A stretch of 64,000 bases of DNA, from assembly GCA_963710735.1 (NCBI GenBank), contig CAVQBN010000004.1:372001-436000 (forward strand), given 5' to 3'. Source of the DNA: FEN-1297 sp963710735. GTDB taxonomy: Bacteria > Bacteroidota > Ignavibacteria > Ignavibacteriales > Ignavibacteriaceae. A program made the translations under genes and the position numbers. Positions 1-9,152 of this stretch are shown piece after piece (the stretch's first letter is position 1; every line of letters starts with the position of its first letter). Under the pieces are notes generated by a model, which made no database searches, was not told the origin of the DNA, and saw only the letters and a list, made by a program, of their open reading frames with translations.

Positions 1-8
1 ATTTCTTG

Positions 9-92
9 TGCCCGAAAGGGGACTCGAACCCCTACCCGCTTACGCGGACTAGACCCTGAACCTAGCGTGTCTACCAATTCCACCATCCGGGC
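9..92 (-). tRNA. tRNA-Leu (anticodon CAG)
   Basis: On the minus strand the sequence folds as a class II tRNA. The acceptor arm GCCCGGA pairs with TTCGGGC and is followed by discriminator A. The D arm carries GGTGGAATTGGTAGACAC, and the anticodon stem CTAGG/TCTAG encloses loop TTCAGGG, giving anticodon CAG. A long variable arm follows (CCGCGTAAGCGGG), then the T arm with GTTCGAGTC. The long variable arm and CAG anticodon mark leucine. CCA is not encoded. Confidence 0.95.
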
Positions 93-158
93 AATAACAA
101 AAACTATTTAAGAACTATAATCAAAATACGCTGCAAAGTTAAATCTTTTTAATAAATA

Positions 159-2438
159 TTACCAGCCCGAATTACCGGGTACGCCTTCCTTCTTTATCTT
201 TTTATCTCCAGTATGTATTTCACATTTAGGCGGAAGGTTTTTCATATTAATTATATCGCGCACTACCGTCGGACAGTATTGTGTTGCGAGTCTTGTGTCA
301 CCCAAATCCATAGTTGTCTTACAGAATGAAACCGTATCCACACCGGAAGCAAGATGAAAATATTCAACAGGTATATTCAATTCTTTATAAGAGTTTTCCA
401 TGAACATCGCCCAAATCGGCAGTGCGGCTCTAGCTCCCTGTCCGTATGAGCTTGTAAACTTAACTCTATGATCGTCAAAACCGACCCAGCAGCCAGCGGC
501 AAGCTCCGGAGTGTAACCGACAAACCATGCATCCGAGTAACCTTGTGTAGTTCCGGTTTTACCGGCGCAGGGATACTGGAAATATCTTCTAACACCAGCA
601 CCGGTTCCGTAATTAATTACATCCTCCATCATACTAGTCATTATAGATGCTGTTTGAGGTGAAATGGCTTCCGTATAATTAGGTACAAATTTAGCAATCA
701 AAATACCGTTCCTATCCTCAATCTTTAATATAGAAATTGGGTCAACATGAATCCCGGTATCCGCAAAAGTACAATATGCAGAAGTCATCTCAAGCGGCGA
801 AACTCCTGAAGTACCAAGTGCAATAGAAGGCACTGCATCAAGCGGAGATTGAATGCCCATACGATGAGCATATTTAACAACCTGATCCGGCGGTGCCATA
901 TTACTGATTGTTAATCTTCCGGCAACTACGTTAACCGAATACGCAAGCGCTTCTCTTAATGTCATATACCCGTCGTAGTCATTTTCAAAATTATCCGGCG
1001 ACCAGCCGTTAAAGTTAAACTTCTGATCTAATAAAGTATACGCAGGGAAATAGCCGTTATCTATTGCAACAGAATAAGCAAATGGCTTAAATGCAGAGCC
1101 TGCCTGTCTTCGTATTCCTGTTGCATGATTTAACCCTCTGCCGAATTCTTGATTTGCACCGCCGACCATTGCTCTAATTTGTCCGTTAGTAGGATCGATA
1201 GCAACAAACCCTGTTTGAATAGTTGTTTCGACTTTTTTAATCGAATCAATAAACGCCGGATCATATCGTAAATTGTTGAACACCTTAGCCTTTTCAGCTT
1301 TGGTTTTAACAGCATTGTATGCCGGACTATCCCAGATTGCCCTATCTACAGCACTTACCAGAACATCTCTATGCTTATTCCAGTTCCAGTATTTTTCAAA
1401 CAAAGGCTGGAATGTTTTTAAGTGATCAGAAGCGGCTTTGTTGGCTATCTTCTGCATCTTAAGGTTTAAAGTAGTATAAATATTTAATCCGTCACGATAA
1501 AGATCATAACCGTATTTTTCAGACATGGCAACCATCTGCTGGCGTATGTATTCCATAAAATATGGTGCAATTGAAGTATTCCCTATAGTTTTTTCTTTTG
1601 CCAGTGCAATCGGCTCTGTTTTAAGCTTTTCATACTCAGCTTCGGATAACATATTATTTGTTACCATATTATGCAGTACCAGATTCCGTCTTGCCAGTGC
1701 ATTTTTAGGATGTCTGATTGGATCATAATAAGTTGGAGACCTAAGCAATGCAACAAACAAGGCACACTCCGGCAATGTAAGATCCTTTCCCTTCTTGTCG
1801 AAATAAACCCTGGACGCAGACTCCACCCCATAAGCGCTTCTTCCGAAGTATGAAACATTAAGATACATCTGCAAAATTTCTTTTTTGGTATAAGTTTTTT
1901 CAATCTGTACGGCTGTTATCCATTCACGTATTTTCCGAATCCCTGTCTGGAAAAGATTTTCATCTCTTGATTTTAAGTGGTATAGATTTTTTGCCAGCTG
2001 CTGTGTTATTGTACTTGCGCCTTGATGTGAGAAGAAGAATACATTCTTAATCATGGCTTTAACGAAACGGTCAAGGTCAACTCCCCAGTGTGTATAAAAT
2101 TTTCTATCTTCGGTTGATATAAGCGCTGTCGCCATATAAGGAGGAAGACTATCTATACTTGTTTCAATTCTGTTTTGTATTGAAATCGTACCAATCAATT
2201 CACCGTCTATGGCATAAACTTTACTTGCAAGCTGGGGTTTTGGATTCTCAAGTTCTTCCAGAGATGGGAGTCCGCTTATAACATAAATACCAAACGAAAT
2301 AAAAAAGACGAGTAAAATACCGCCAATTATGAGCTTTGTTTTTAAATTAAATTTTTTACTGTTGCTTTTCCTATTCCTATAAGCAGAATCATTAAAATAT
2401 TTTCCGAATTCAAAATTTGATTTCTTCTTTTTGGCCAT
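159..2438 (-). CDS. mrcA: Class A penicillin-binding protein (bifunctional transglycosylase/transpeptidase, PBP1A type)
   Basis: This enzyme polymerises lipid II and cross-links peptidoglycan from the outer face of the inner membrane. The 759-residue protein has a basic cytoplasmic N-terminus and one membrane anchor at about residues 35-55. The family 51 glycosyltransferase domain follows (about 75-250), with the catalytic motif EDRKFYTHWG (Glu110) and QGASTITQQLAKN (139-151). The transpeptidase domain (about 405-690) has SAFK with nucleophile Ser448, SVN at 501-503 and KTGT at 627-630. All three active-site motifs are intact and the length is normal. It lies 1 bp downstream of the LpxH stop, so the two are probably co-transcribed and translationally coupled. 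PBP1A is the closest named type, but assignment within class A is by eye. Confidence 0.95.
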   Translation of the reverse strand: MAKKKKSNFEFGKYFNDSAYRNRKSNSKKFNLKTKLIIGGILLVFFISFGIYVISGLPSLEELENPKPQLASKVYAIDGELIGTISIQNRIETSIDSLPPYMATALISTEDRKFYTHWGVDLDRFVKAMIKNVFFFSHQGASTITQQLAKNLYHLKSRDENLFQTGIRKIREWITAVQIEKTYTKKEILQMYLNVSYFGRSAYGVESASRVYFDKKGKDLTLPECALFVALLRSPTYYDPIRHPKNALARRNLVLHNMVTNNMLSEAEYEKLKTEPIALAKEKTIGNTSIAPYFMEYIRQQMVAMSEKYGYDLYRDGLNIYTTLNLKMQKIANKAASDHLKTFQPLFEKYWNWNKHRDVLVSAVDRAIWDSPAYNAVKTKAEKAKVFNNLRYDPAFIDSIKKVETTIQTGFVAIDPTNGQIRAMVGGANQEFGRGLNHATGIRRQAGSAFKPFAYSVAIDNGYFPAYTLLDQKFNFNGWSPDNFENDYDGYMTLREALAYSVNVVAGRLTISNMAPPDQVVKYAHRMGIQSPLDAVPSIALGTSGVSPLEMTSAYCTFADTGIHVDPISILKIEDRNGILIAKFVPNYTEAISPQTASIMTSMMEDVINYGTGAGVRRYFQYPCAGKTGTTQGYSDAWFVGYTPELAAGCWVGFDDHRVKFTSSYGQGARAALPIWAMFMENSYKELNIPVEYFHLASGVDTVSFCKTTMDLGDTRLATQYCPTVVRDIINMKNLPPKCEIHTGDKKIKKEGVPGNSGW

Positions 2439-2439
2439 T

Positions 2440-3165
2440 TCAATTCCAATCCACTATTTCGAATTTATCATCTTTAAATATGCCGTAACACGGCGCATCC
2501 AGCCATGAACCTAAATTAATATATACCCCGTTTTTATACTTCAAATTGCATCTCCTGTGAAGATGCCCGAACAATACAAAATCATAACCTTCATCGATTT
2601 TAACTTTAGCCGCCTCAAATAATCCATCTTCCTCACCGTAATCTTTTTTTGAAGTGTAATCCCTGCTTGATTTACTTGTATTACTTGCAATTGAAATTCC
2701 CAGATCGGGGTGAATCCATGAATAAATTTTCTGTAAGCCTTTGTTTCTTAAAACTTTTTTTAAAATATTATAACCTAAATCGTTTTTAACCATTCCGTCG
2801 CCGTGCCCGATAAAAAACTTTTTACCGTTCAAAACTCTTTCAACGGGATCCTCGTACATTACTGCACCGATCTCATCTTTAAAAAAATTACGGTGCATAA
2901 AATCATGGTTGCCAATTAGATAATGAACTTTAACTCCATTTTCGGTCAGATCCTGAAGAGCAGTTAATGTTCTAAAGAAGCCTTTTTGATAGACCTTTTT
3001 ATATTCAAACCAATAATCATAAAGATCGCCGACAATAAAAAGTTCTTTGCCGATATCCCGGGCATAATTTAAAAAATTAACAAGCAATCTTTCTTTTTTC
3101 TTTTCTAATTCGTCAGATTGCAGTCCCAAATGAATATCGGAAATAAATAGATAAGCGTCGTTCAC
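2440..3165 (-). CDS. lpxH: UDP-2,3-diacylglucosamine diphosphatase-like metallophosphoesterase
   Basis: This is probably the lipid A step that cleaves UDP-2,3-diacylglucosamine to lipid X and UMP at the cytoplasmic face of the inner membrane. The 241-residue protein shows the calcineurin-like metal-binding set in order: FISDIHLG near the N-terminus, GDLYDYWFEY, GNHDFMHRNFF, GHGDG, and FGHLHRR near the C-terminus. The GDxxDxW-type block and overall length fit the LpxH branch rather than general phosphodiesterases. The stop lies 1 bp from the start of the class A PBP gene, so two envelope-building enzymes form one transcription unit. Some Bacteroidota carry several LpxH-like paralogues, so exact substrate is an inference. 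Confidence 0.85.
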   Translation of the reverse strand: MNDAYLFISDIHLGLQSDELEKKKERLLVNFLNYARDIGKELFIVGDLYDYWFEYKKVYQKGFFRTLTALQDLTENGVKVHYLIGNHDFMHRNFFKDEIGAVMYEDPVERVLNGKKFFIGHGDGMVKNDLGYNILKKVLRNKGLQKIYSWIHPDLGISIASNTSKSSRDYTSKKDYGEEDGLFEAAKVKIDEGYDFVLFGHLHRRCNLKYKNGVYINLGSWLDAPCYGIFKDDKFEIVDWN

Positions 3166-3226
3166 TAATTACAATTTTATTTGTTAAAAAATTAACGATT
3201 GGTTTTTACAAAATAAACATACATAA

Positions 3227-4936
3227 TTATTCACTACTTTGCCGATTTTTTTGAATCTCTGCTAACAGCCAATTGTTAGGATCCAGGTTAATCTCAATAG
3301 GTTTTTTCTCTACTTTAAACTCAATGGCTTTTTGACGTTTATCAACCTGAAAAGTTTTAATTATACTGCTGTGGTCTGCAAATTGAATTTTCACATCCAG
3401 CGGGAAATAATAAACATCATATCCTTTTTGTGTCTGATCCAGATTCAAACTAATTGAATATAAATTATTATCCTTTTCAGCTTTCCAATCATAATTTAAA
3501 TTAATTATTCCGGTTCCTTTATAAACCCATTCGTCAAAAAATTTGTTTAGATTTTTGCCTGAAACTTTTTCACATACTCCTTCAAAATCTTTTGTTGAAG
3601 CATTTTTATATTTGTACTCCGAAAAATAACTTCTTAATATTCTAAAAAAAGTCGAATCGCCGACCTGATGCCTCAGCATTTGAAGCACCCACGCTCCTTT
3701 ATCATACACAGTACTATTGAAAAGATCGTCCGGATTGTAAACAGTTCCTCTGAAATTATCCTGGAATTTACTCATCATACTCGATTGCAGTGCGCCCGGA
3801 CCACCCTTGTGCTCTGCGTATAGTGCTTCGCAATAAGTTGCAAATCCTTCATTTAGCCAGATGTCTTTCCACGTTTCGGGACCAACCGCATCACCAAACC
3901 AGTGATGGGAAAGCTCATGTGCATAAACATCGTTGAAAAATTGCTTACCTCCGATAAAACTAAATCCTACTCCCGTTAATGTTTGAGTTTCCATCGCACC
4001 CAAATTCCACAAGAATTCCGCCATACCGTATTTTTCTTTTATAAACGGATATTCTCCAAATTTTTTAGAAAAAAAATCTATCATCTGAGGAATTTCCTGG
4101 AAGTCAATTCTAGCTTCTTTAAGCTGATTGGGAAAAACATAATACTCAATTGCCATTGTATCTGCTTTATTCTGCGAAATATATTTATCCGAAAAATTCA
4201 CATAATCCGAAGAGTACAAACAAATTAGGTATGTCGAAATTGGATAAATTGTTTTCCAGTAATATGTTTTTCGTGTACCTTTTGTTGTTACACTGATCAG
4301 CTTGCCGTTCGAAGCTGAAACTTCAGAAGAATCACTCGTAATTTTCATATCCAATAGAGCTTTGTCGGAGGGAATATCATTACAAGGAAACCAAGTAGAA
4401 GCATATTCCGGTTCGCTTAAATTGTACACACATGATTTGCCGTTTATTTCACCGAATACAAATGAAGAAAAGCCCATTCGTTTCGGAGTACCGCTGTACA
4501 TAATTCTAATTTTGAAAGTATCCTGTACTGCCGAATCCAGAGGAATTGAAAGCCTAGTCCCGCTTTCATAATAGGATACTTGTTTACCGTTTAATTCCAA
4601 TTTCGAAATTTTCAGATTATCATAAAAATTCAAATCAATTTGTTTAAGGCTTTTGTCAAGAATAAGTCCATTTATTAAAACATCTCCGTAAAGCATTTTT
4701 TTAGAGGGATGCAAATCAAAATTCATATAGTAGTGAAGAACATTTATTTTATACTGATTTGCGGAAATATATTTAACCGAATCAGATTCATTATTATTAT
4801 AACTATTTTTCACAGATGATTGATATGTTTTTAATGCAGGTTGATTAAAAGCCGGGGTTATAATCCAGAATTTAAAGCCTAAGAAGATCAATGAAGGAAA
4901 AAGTAATGTTAAAAATATTTTCAATATTTTACTCAT
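3227..4936 (-). CDS. M1 family zinc aminopeptidase (short form, exported or membrane-anchored)
   Basis: This is a gluzincin aminopeptidase that removes N-terminal residues from peptides. The 569-residue protein starts with a hydrophobic segment (about 5-27) that could be an uncleaved signal anchor. The beta-saddle N-domain is followed by the substrate-binding motif GAMET (313-317) and the zinc site HELSHH (His340, Glu341, His344), with NEGF supplying Glu363. All catalytic residues are present. It is much shorter than ordinary PepN or ERAP-type enzymes (about 850 residues or more) because the large C-terminal helical domain is missing; the sequence ends soon after the catalytic domain plus a small beta domain. 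It stands alone, 61 bp upstream of lpxH, and is divergent from glgC. Confidence 0.9.
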   Translation of the reverse strand: MSKILKIFLTLLFPSLIFLGFKFWIITPAFNQPALKTYQSSVKNSYNNNESDSVKYISANQYKINVLHYYMNFDLHPSKKMLYGDVLINGLILDKSLKQIDLNFYDNLKISKLELNGKQVSYYESGTRLSIPLDSAVQDTFKIRIMYSGTPKRMGFSSFVFGEINGKSCVYNLSEPEYASTWFPCNDIPSDKALLDMKITSDSSEVSASNGKLISVTTKGTRKTYYWKTIYPISTYLICLYSSDYVNFSDKYISQNKADTMAIEYYVFPNQLKEARIDFQEIPQMIDFFSKKFGEYPFIKEKYGMAEFLWNLGAMETQTLTGVGFSFIGGKQFFNDVYAHELSHHWFGDAVGPETWKDIWLNEGFATYCEALYAEHKGGPGALQSSMMSKFQDNFRGTVYNPDDLFNSTVYDKGAWVLQMLRHQVGDSTFFRILRSYFSEYKYKNASTKDFEGVCEKVSGKNLNKFFDEWVYKGTGIINLNYDWKAEKDNNLYSISLNLDQTQKGYDVYYFPLDVKIQFADHSSIIKTFQVDKRQKAIEFKVEKKPIEINLDPNNWLLAEIQKNRQSSE

Positions 4937-5154
4937 AAAACTAACAAGTTAGATAATAAAAGGTCATAGTCCGAATTAAAATAAATAATCATGTATTTAA
5001 ATAATTTTAGCGTAACTCACATTTGAAATTAAACAATAGACTTATTAAAATAATTTTTATATAATAATAAAATTGATCTATAAAATTAACAATTTCTTCA
5101 ATTGCCAAACAAATCATATTTCTATATATTGGAAACAATTTTTTAGGAGGGATT

Positions 5155-6399
5155 ATGACATTTCCCGGTTCTTCAATTCTGAGAGAAACGATAACAATGC
5201 TTTTAGCCGGCGGCCAGGGCGAAAGGCTATTTCCTTTAACCGCACTGCGCAGCAAGCCAGCAGTTCCTTTTGGCGGTAAATACAGAATAATTGATTTTGC
5301 ACTTTCAAATTGCCTGAACTCGGGTTTTAGAAAGATATATGTATTGACCCAGTACAAATCGGATTCATTAAACCAGCATCTGCTTGAAGCCTGGACTATC
5401 TTCAATCCGGAATTGGGCGAGTTCATTTATAATGTTCCGCCGCAAAGGAAGCAAAATAACGATTGGTATCTTGGAACGGCCAACGCGATATATCAGAATA
5501 TGAACCTTTTTTCGATGGATAAAAAAGTAAGCTGGGTACTGATACTAAGCGGTGATCATATATATAAGATGGATTATTTAAAAATGCTTCAATATCATGT
5601 AGATATGAAAGCTGATCTTTCAATGGCCTGTATCGAAGTCCAAAAGGATGAGGCTAACCGTTTCGGCGTTGTGGGAGTTGATGATAAATATCTTGTAAAT
5701 TCATTTATAGAAAAACCTGCTGCACCTCCGGAAATACCGGATAAGCCAGGATTTAGTTTTGTTAATATGGGAATTTATGTTTTTAACGCTTCTGCTCTTA
5801 GAGAAGTCTTCAATGAAATGGAAGCAGATAAAATTAAAGGGCACGACTTCGGTAAGGATGTCATTCCTTTTATGTTAAAGTCGGGTAGAAGCGTTCAAGC
5901 CTACAAATTTTTTGATGAAAACAAGAAAACAAAGCCTTACTGGAAAGATATCGGAACCATAGACAGCTATTATGAATCCAGCATGGATTTAATTTCGATT
6001 ACTCCTGAATTTAATTTTTATGATTTAAGCTGGCCGATGCGTACATATCAGCTTCAGCTTCCCCCCGCAAAAACTGTTTCGCACGAAGGCGAACGTGTCG
6101 GACGAACTTTAAATTCATTAATTTGCGACGGTTCGATTGTATCCGGCGGACTCGTTGAACGATCTCTTCTTGGCCCAAATGTAAAAGTAAATAGTTTTTC
6201 TTACGTAACTGATTCTATTATAATGAATAACTGCAATGTGGGAAGGCACGCTAGAATACGCAGGACCATAATAGACAAGAATGTTGTTATACCTGAGGGT
6301 TACGAAATCGGTTTTGACCTGGAAAACGATAAAAAGAAATTTACTGTAACCGAAAGTGGTATTGTAGTTATTGCAAAGAACCAGGTTCTGCCTGTTTAA
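5155..6399 (+). CDS. glgC: Glucose-1-phosphate adenylyltransferase (ADP-glucose pyrophosphorylase)
   Basis: This enzyme makes ADP-glucose from glucose-1-phosphate and ATP, the committed step of glycogen synthesis. The 414-residue protein begins with the nucleotidyltransferase signature LAGGQGERLFPLT, followed by SKPAVPFGGKYRIIDF, both diagnostic of GlgC. The sugar-phosphate region FIEKP and a C-terminal left-handed beta-helix with hexapeptide-like repeats (about 310-390) complete the fold. Length is typical. A perfect AGGAGG ribosome-binding site ends 4 bp before ATG 5155, which settles the start. No other glg gene is in the window, so it appears monocistronic or distal to its pathway partners. 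Confidence 0.95.
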   Translation: MTFPGSSILRETITMLLAGGQGERLFPLTALRSKPAVPFGGKYRIIDFALSNCLNSGFRKIYVLTQYKSDSLNQHLLEAWTIFNPELGEFIYNVPPQRKQNNDWYLGTANAIYQNMNLFSMDKKVSWVLILSGDHIYKMDYLKMLQYHVDMKADLSMACIEVQKDEANRFGVVGVDDKYLVNSFIEKPAAPPEIPDKPGFSFVNMGIYVFNASALREVFNEMEADKIKGHDFGKDVIPFMLKSGRSVQAYKFFDENKKTKPYWKDIGTIDSYYESSMDLISITPEFNFYDLSWPMRTYQLQLPPAKTVSHEGERVGRTLNSLICDGSIVSGGLVERSLLGPNVKVNSFSYVTDSIIMNNCNVGRHARIRRTIIDKNVVIPEGYEIGFDLENDKKKFTVTESGIVVIAKNQVLPV

Positions 6400-6508
6400 T
6401 ATTATTTGCTTAAAAATATTTTAGAGTTGTGAGGACTTTTCTAATTTCATTTCATTAACGGGTGACTTATACTATTTTCAGTAAAAATGATTTAAAAAAA
6501 TTTATTTT

Positions 6509-8332
6509 ATGAATCCTAATTTAGAATCCAAATTAAAAAATTTACCTGATAAGCCCGGGATTTATCAATTCAAAAATGAAAAGGGTAAGGTTATTTATGT
6601 CGGGAAGGCAATTAATCTTAAAAATAGGGTAAGAAGCTACTTCCACAACGGGGTTACTTCACCTAAAACAATTGCGCTGGTAAATAAGATTGATGATCTG
6701 GAATTAATTATAACTGATAATGAGATAGAAGCCTTAGTACTAGAGAACAATCTTATAAAAGAATTTAAACCCCGTTATAACGTCAATTTAAAAGATGATA
6801 AATCTTATCCGTTCATAAAAGTAACTAGAGAACCTTACCCAAGGGTTTATCCTACAAGAAGAATTGTAAAAGACGGTTCAAAATATTTTGGCCCTTATAC
6901 CGATGTAAAAAATATGAAATCATCTTTAAGGATGATAAACCAAATTTTTAAAATAAGAAGCTGTAAACTGAATATTGATCAGGAAAGTATAGATAAAAAG
7001 AAATTTAAAGTTTGTTTGGATTATCATATAAAAAAATGCGATGGACCTTGCGAAGGATTGATATCTGAAATTGCTTATAACGAAATGGTTAACGAAGTTA
7101 TTAAAGTGCTTAAGGGAAAGACCGACGACTTAATAAAAGAGCTTAATTTTAGAATGCAGAAAAGTGTTGAGTCTTTGGAATATGAAAAGGCTGCGGAAAT
7201 AAGAGATAAGATAAATCAGCTAGAGGTTATTTCTTCAAAACAAAAAGTTGTCAGCGAGGACCTTGAGGATAGGGATATAATTTCAATTGCTTTTGAGGGA
7301 AAAGATTCTGCCTGCTCTGTATTTAATATTAGAAACGGAAAGCTGGTTGCAAAGAAACAACTTAGGCTAAGTATCGAACAAGGTGAAGAAGCTGCCGATA
7401 TTTATTCTGCGGCCGTAAAGTTTTATTATAGTGAGTTTGTAGAAATACCCAAGGAAATAGTCATGGAAATGGAGCCATCGGATATTCTTACTTTAGGTGA
7501 ATGGCTTTCTATGAGGGCAGATAAGAAAGTGAAATTTACTATTCCCAAAAGAGGCAGCCTAAATTCTTTAACAAAAATGTGTAAAGAAAATGCAATTCTT
7601 CAGCTTAAAGAAATTCAGCTCCAAAAAATGAAGAAAGAGGGTCATGTCCCCTATGCATTGGCAGCACTTCAAAGAGATTTACGACTAAAAGTTCTGCCAA
7701 AGAAGATTGAGTGTTTTGATATATCGAATTTACAAGGCACTGATACAGTAGCAAGCATGGTAGTTTTTGAAGACGGCAAGCCGAAAAAAAGCCTTTACAG
7801 AAAATTTATAATTAAGGAAGTTGAAGGTCCGGATGATTTTTCGAGTATGCGGGAAGTAATCAAAAGAAGATATTCCAGGCTTATGGAAGAAAATTCAATT
7901 CTGCCGGATTTAATTATGGTTGACGGCGGAAAAGGCCAGCTTTCAAGTGCTGTAGAAATTTTGGATGAGTTAGGATTTAAAAAATATAACATAATCGGAT
8001 TAGCAAAAAGATTGGAAGAAGTTTTCTTTCCGCAGCAATCCGATCCGGCTTCAATCCCAAAAACTTCCTCTGGCTTAAAATTGCTTCAGCAAGTTAGAGA
8101 TGAAGCTCATCGTTTTGCTATAACATTTCATAGAAGCCGAAGAAGTAAAAGGACAATACAAACTGAATTGACGGGTATAAAAGGCATCGGTTCTTCTACA
8201 GCACAAAAATTATTAAAAGAATTGGGAAGTTTGGCAGCCGTAAAACAATCTAATTATGAAAAACTTGCCGAAATAATTGGGAAACAGAAAGCCGAATTTC
8301 TAATTAAATATTTTGAACAAACTAAAAACTAA
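6509..8332 (+). CDS. uvrC: Excinuclease ABC subunit C
   Basis: UvrC makes both incisions around bulky DNA lesions after UvrAB loading. The 607-residue protein has the N-terminal GIY-YIG nuclease (KPGIYQF...VIYVGKA, about residues 14-100), a Cys-rich stretch (CKLN...CLDYHIKKCDGPC), a UVR motif near 200-235, the RNase H-like C-terminal endonuclease (ECFDISNLQG, MVDGGKGQL) and helix-hairpin-helix repeats at the end (TGIKGIGSSTAQKLL). Architecture and length are canonical. The stop is only 3 bp from the next ATG, so the L,D-transpeptidase gene downstream is probably in the same transcript. Confidence 0.97.
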   Translation: MNPNLESKLKNLPDKPGIYQFKNEKGKVIYVGKAINLKNRVRSYFHNGVTSPKTIALVNKIDDLELIITDNEIEALVLENNLIKEFKPRYNVNLKDDKSYPFIKVTREPYPRVYPTRRIVKDGSKYFGPYTDVKNMKSSLRMINQIFKIRSCKLNIDQESIDKKKFKVCLDYHIKKCDGPCEGLISEIAYNEMVNEVIKVLKGKTDDLIKELNFRMQKSVESLEYEKAAEIRDKINQLEVISSKQKVVSEDLEDRDIISIAFEGKDSACSVFNIRNGKLVAKKQLRLSIEQGEEAADIYSAAVKFYYSEFVEIPKEIVMEMEPSDILTLGEWLSMRADKKVKFTIPKRGSLNSLTKMCKENAILQLKEIQLQKMKKEGHVPYALAALQRDLRLKVLPKKIECFDISNLQGTDTVASMVVFEDGKPKKSLYRKFIIKEVEGPDDFSSMREVIKRRYSRLMEENSILPDLIMVDGGKGQLSSAVEILDELGFKKYNIIGLAKRLEEVFFPQQSDPASIPKTSSGLKLLQQVRDEAHRFAITFHRSRRSKRTIQTELTGIKGIGSSTAQKLLKELGSLAAVKQSNYEKLAEIIGKQKAEFLIKYFEQTKN

Positions 8333-8335
8333 ATT

Positions 8336-9121
8336 ATGCATTATTTATTCATTGTCCTGTTTCTATCATCCTTATCCTTGATAAATATTTTCGGCCAAAG
8401 CTTTAATGATAATAAATGCTATTTTACCGACTCATCGGCAACTATGGATTTTTCATATTTACGATATAAGGTTTATACATTAAAACCATATTACATCGAA
8501 ATAGACCTTATAACACAAAAGGGCTATTTACATTCGCGTGACAGGGAAGTTAAGGTATTCGGAATTTCGAGCGGCACAGATAATGTACAAGACGGTATAA
8601 AAACAAATGAAGGATTATTTGTCGTCCAGGCAAAATTGCCTGAATGGTATTCCCGACAATTTGACAGCACATTAATGTTAAATTGGATCGGGTATAATTT
8701 CGGTATTGGCTTCCATGCCTTAAAGACAAGCGGGTACTACATATATTTAGGAAAAAGAAAAAGTTCGCACGGTTGCATAAGGGTTTCCCGTTCTATCGCA
8801 AAAGAACTTTATAAATTAATTGATAAAGGCACTCCGATTCTTGTGCACAGCGAAAATAATATCCTAGAATTAGATTTCGCCGACTCAACAATGAAATTTG
8901 AACCATATACTTACAAAGGACTTTATTATAGGATGAATGATTTGTACCAGGAACTTTACTCCGGCCGGTACTTTTTATCAGATCACCCTTTGTTAGTAAT
9001 TTCTAATGGGAATGTTCATCATCAAGGACTTCCAATCGGTGACTCAAATAGAATTCTTAAGAGACAAATCGTAAAATCAACGTATGAGTTCTTAACTGCA
9101 ATAATACCGGAATATAAATGA
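8336..9121 (+). CDS. L,D-transpeptidase (YkuD domain), exported
   Basis: This is probably a periplasmic enzyme that makes 3-3 peptidoglycan cross-links or attaches proteins to the cell wall. The 261-residue protein begins with a signal peptide (hydrophobic residues 2-20). A single YkuD domain carries the conserved active site: His127 in GFHALK, then HGCIRVS with nucleophile Cys147. A tail of about 100 residues follows and matches nothing I recognise. It starts 3 bp after the uvrC stop, with no clear ribosome-binding site of its own, suggesting read-through transcription from uvrC. Substrate and exact reaction are inferred from the family. Confidence 0.85.
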   Translation: MHYLFIVLFLSSLSLINIFGQSFNDNKCYFTDSSATMDFSYLRYKVYTLKPYYIEIDLITQKGYLHSRDREVKVFGISSGTDNVQDGIKTNEGLFVVQAKLPEWYSRQFDSTLMLNWIGYNFGIGFHALKTSGYYIYLGKRKSSHGCIRVSRSIAKELYKLIDKGTPILVHSENNILELDFADSTMKFEPYTYKGLYYRMNDLYQELYSGRYFLSDHPLLVISNGNVHHQGLPIGDSNRILKRQIVKSTYEFLTAIIPEYK

Positions 9122-9152
9122 GTAATTTTTATTAAATTACCTGTTGGAAAAG

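Noticed and set aside
5007..5426. Minus-strand open frame of 139 codons over the glgC start
   Set aside because: It is antisense to the conserved start of glgC and its ribosome-binding site, and its product has no recognisable feature.
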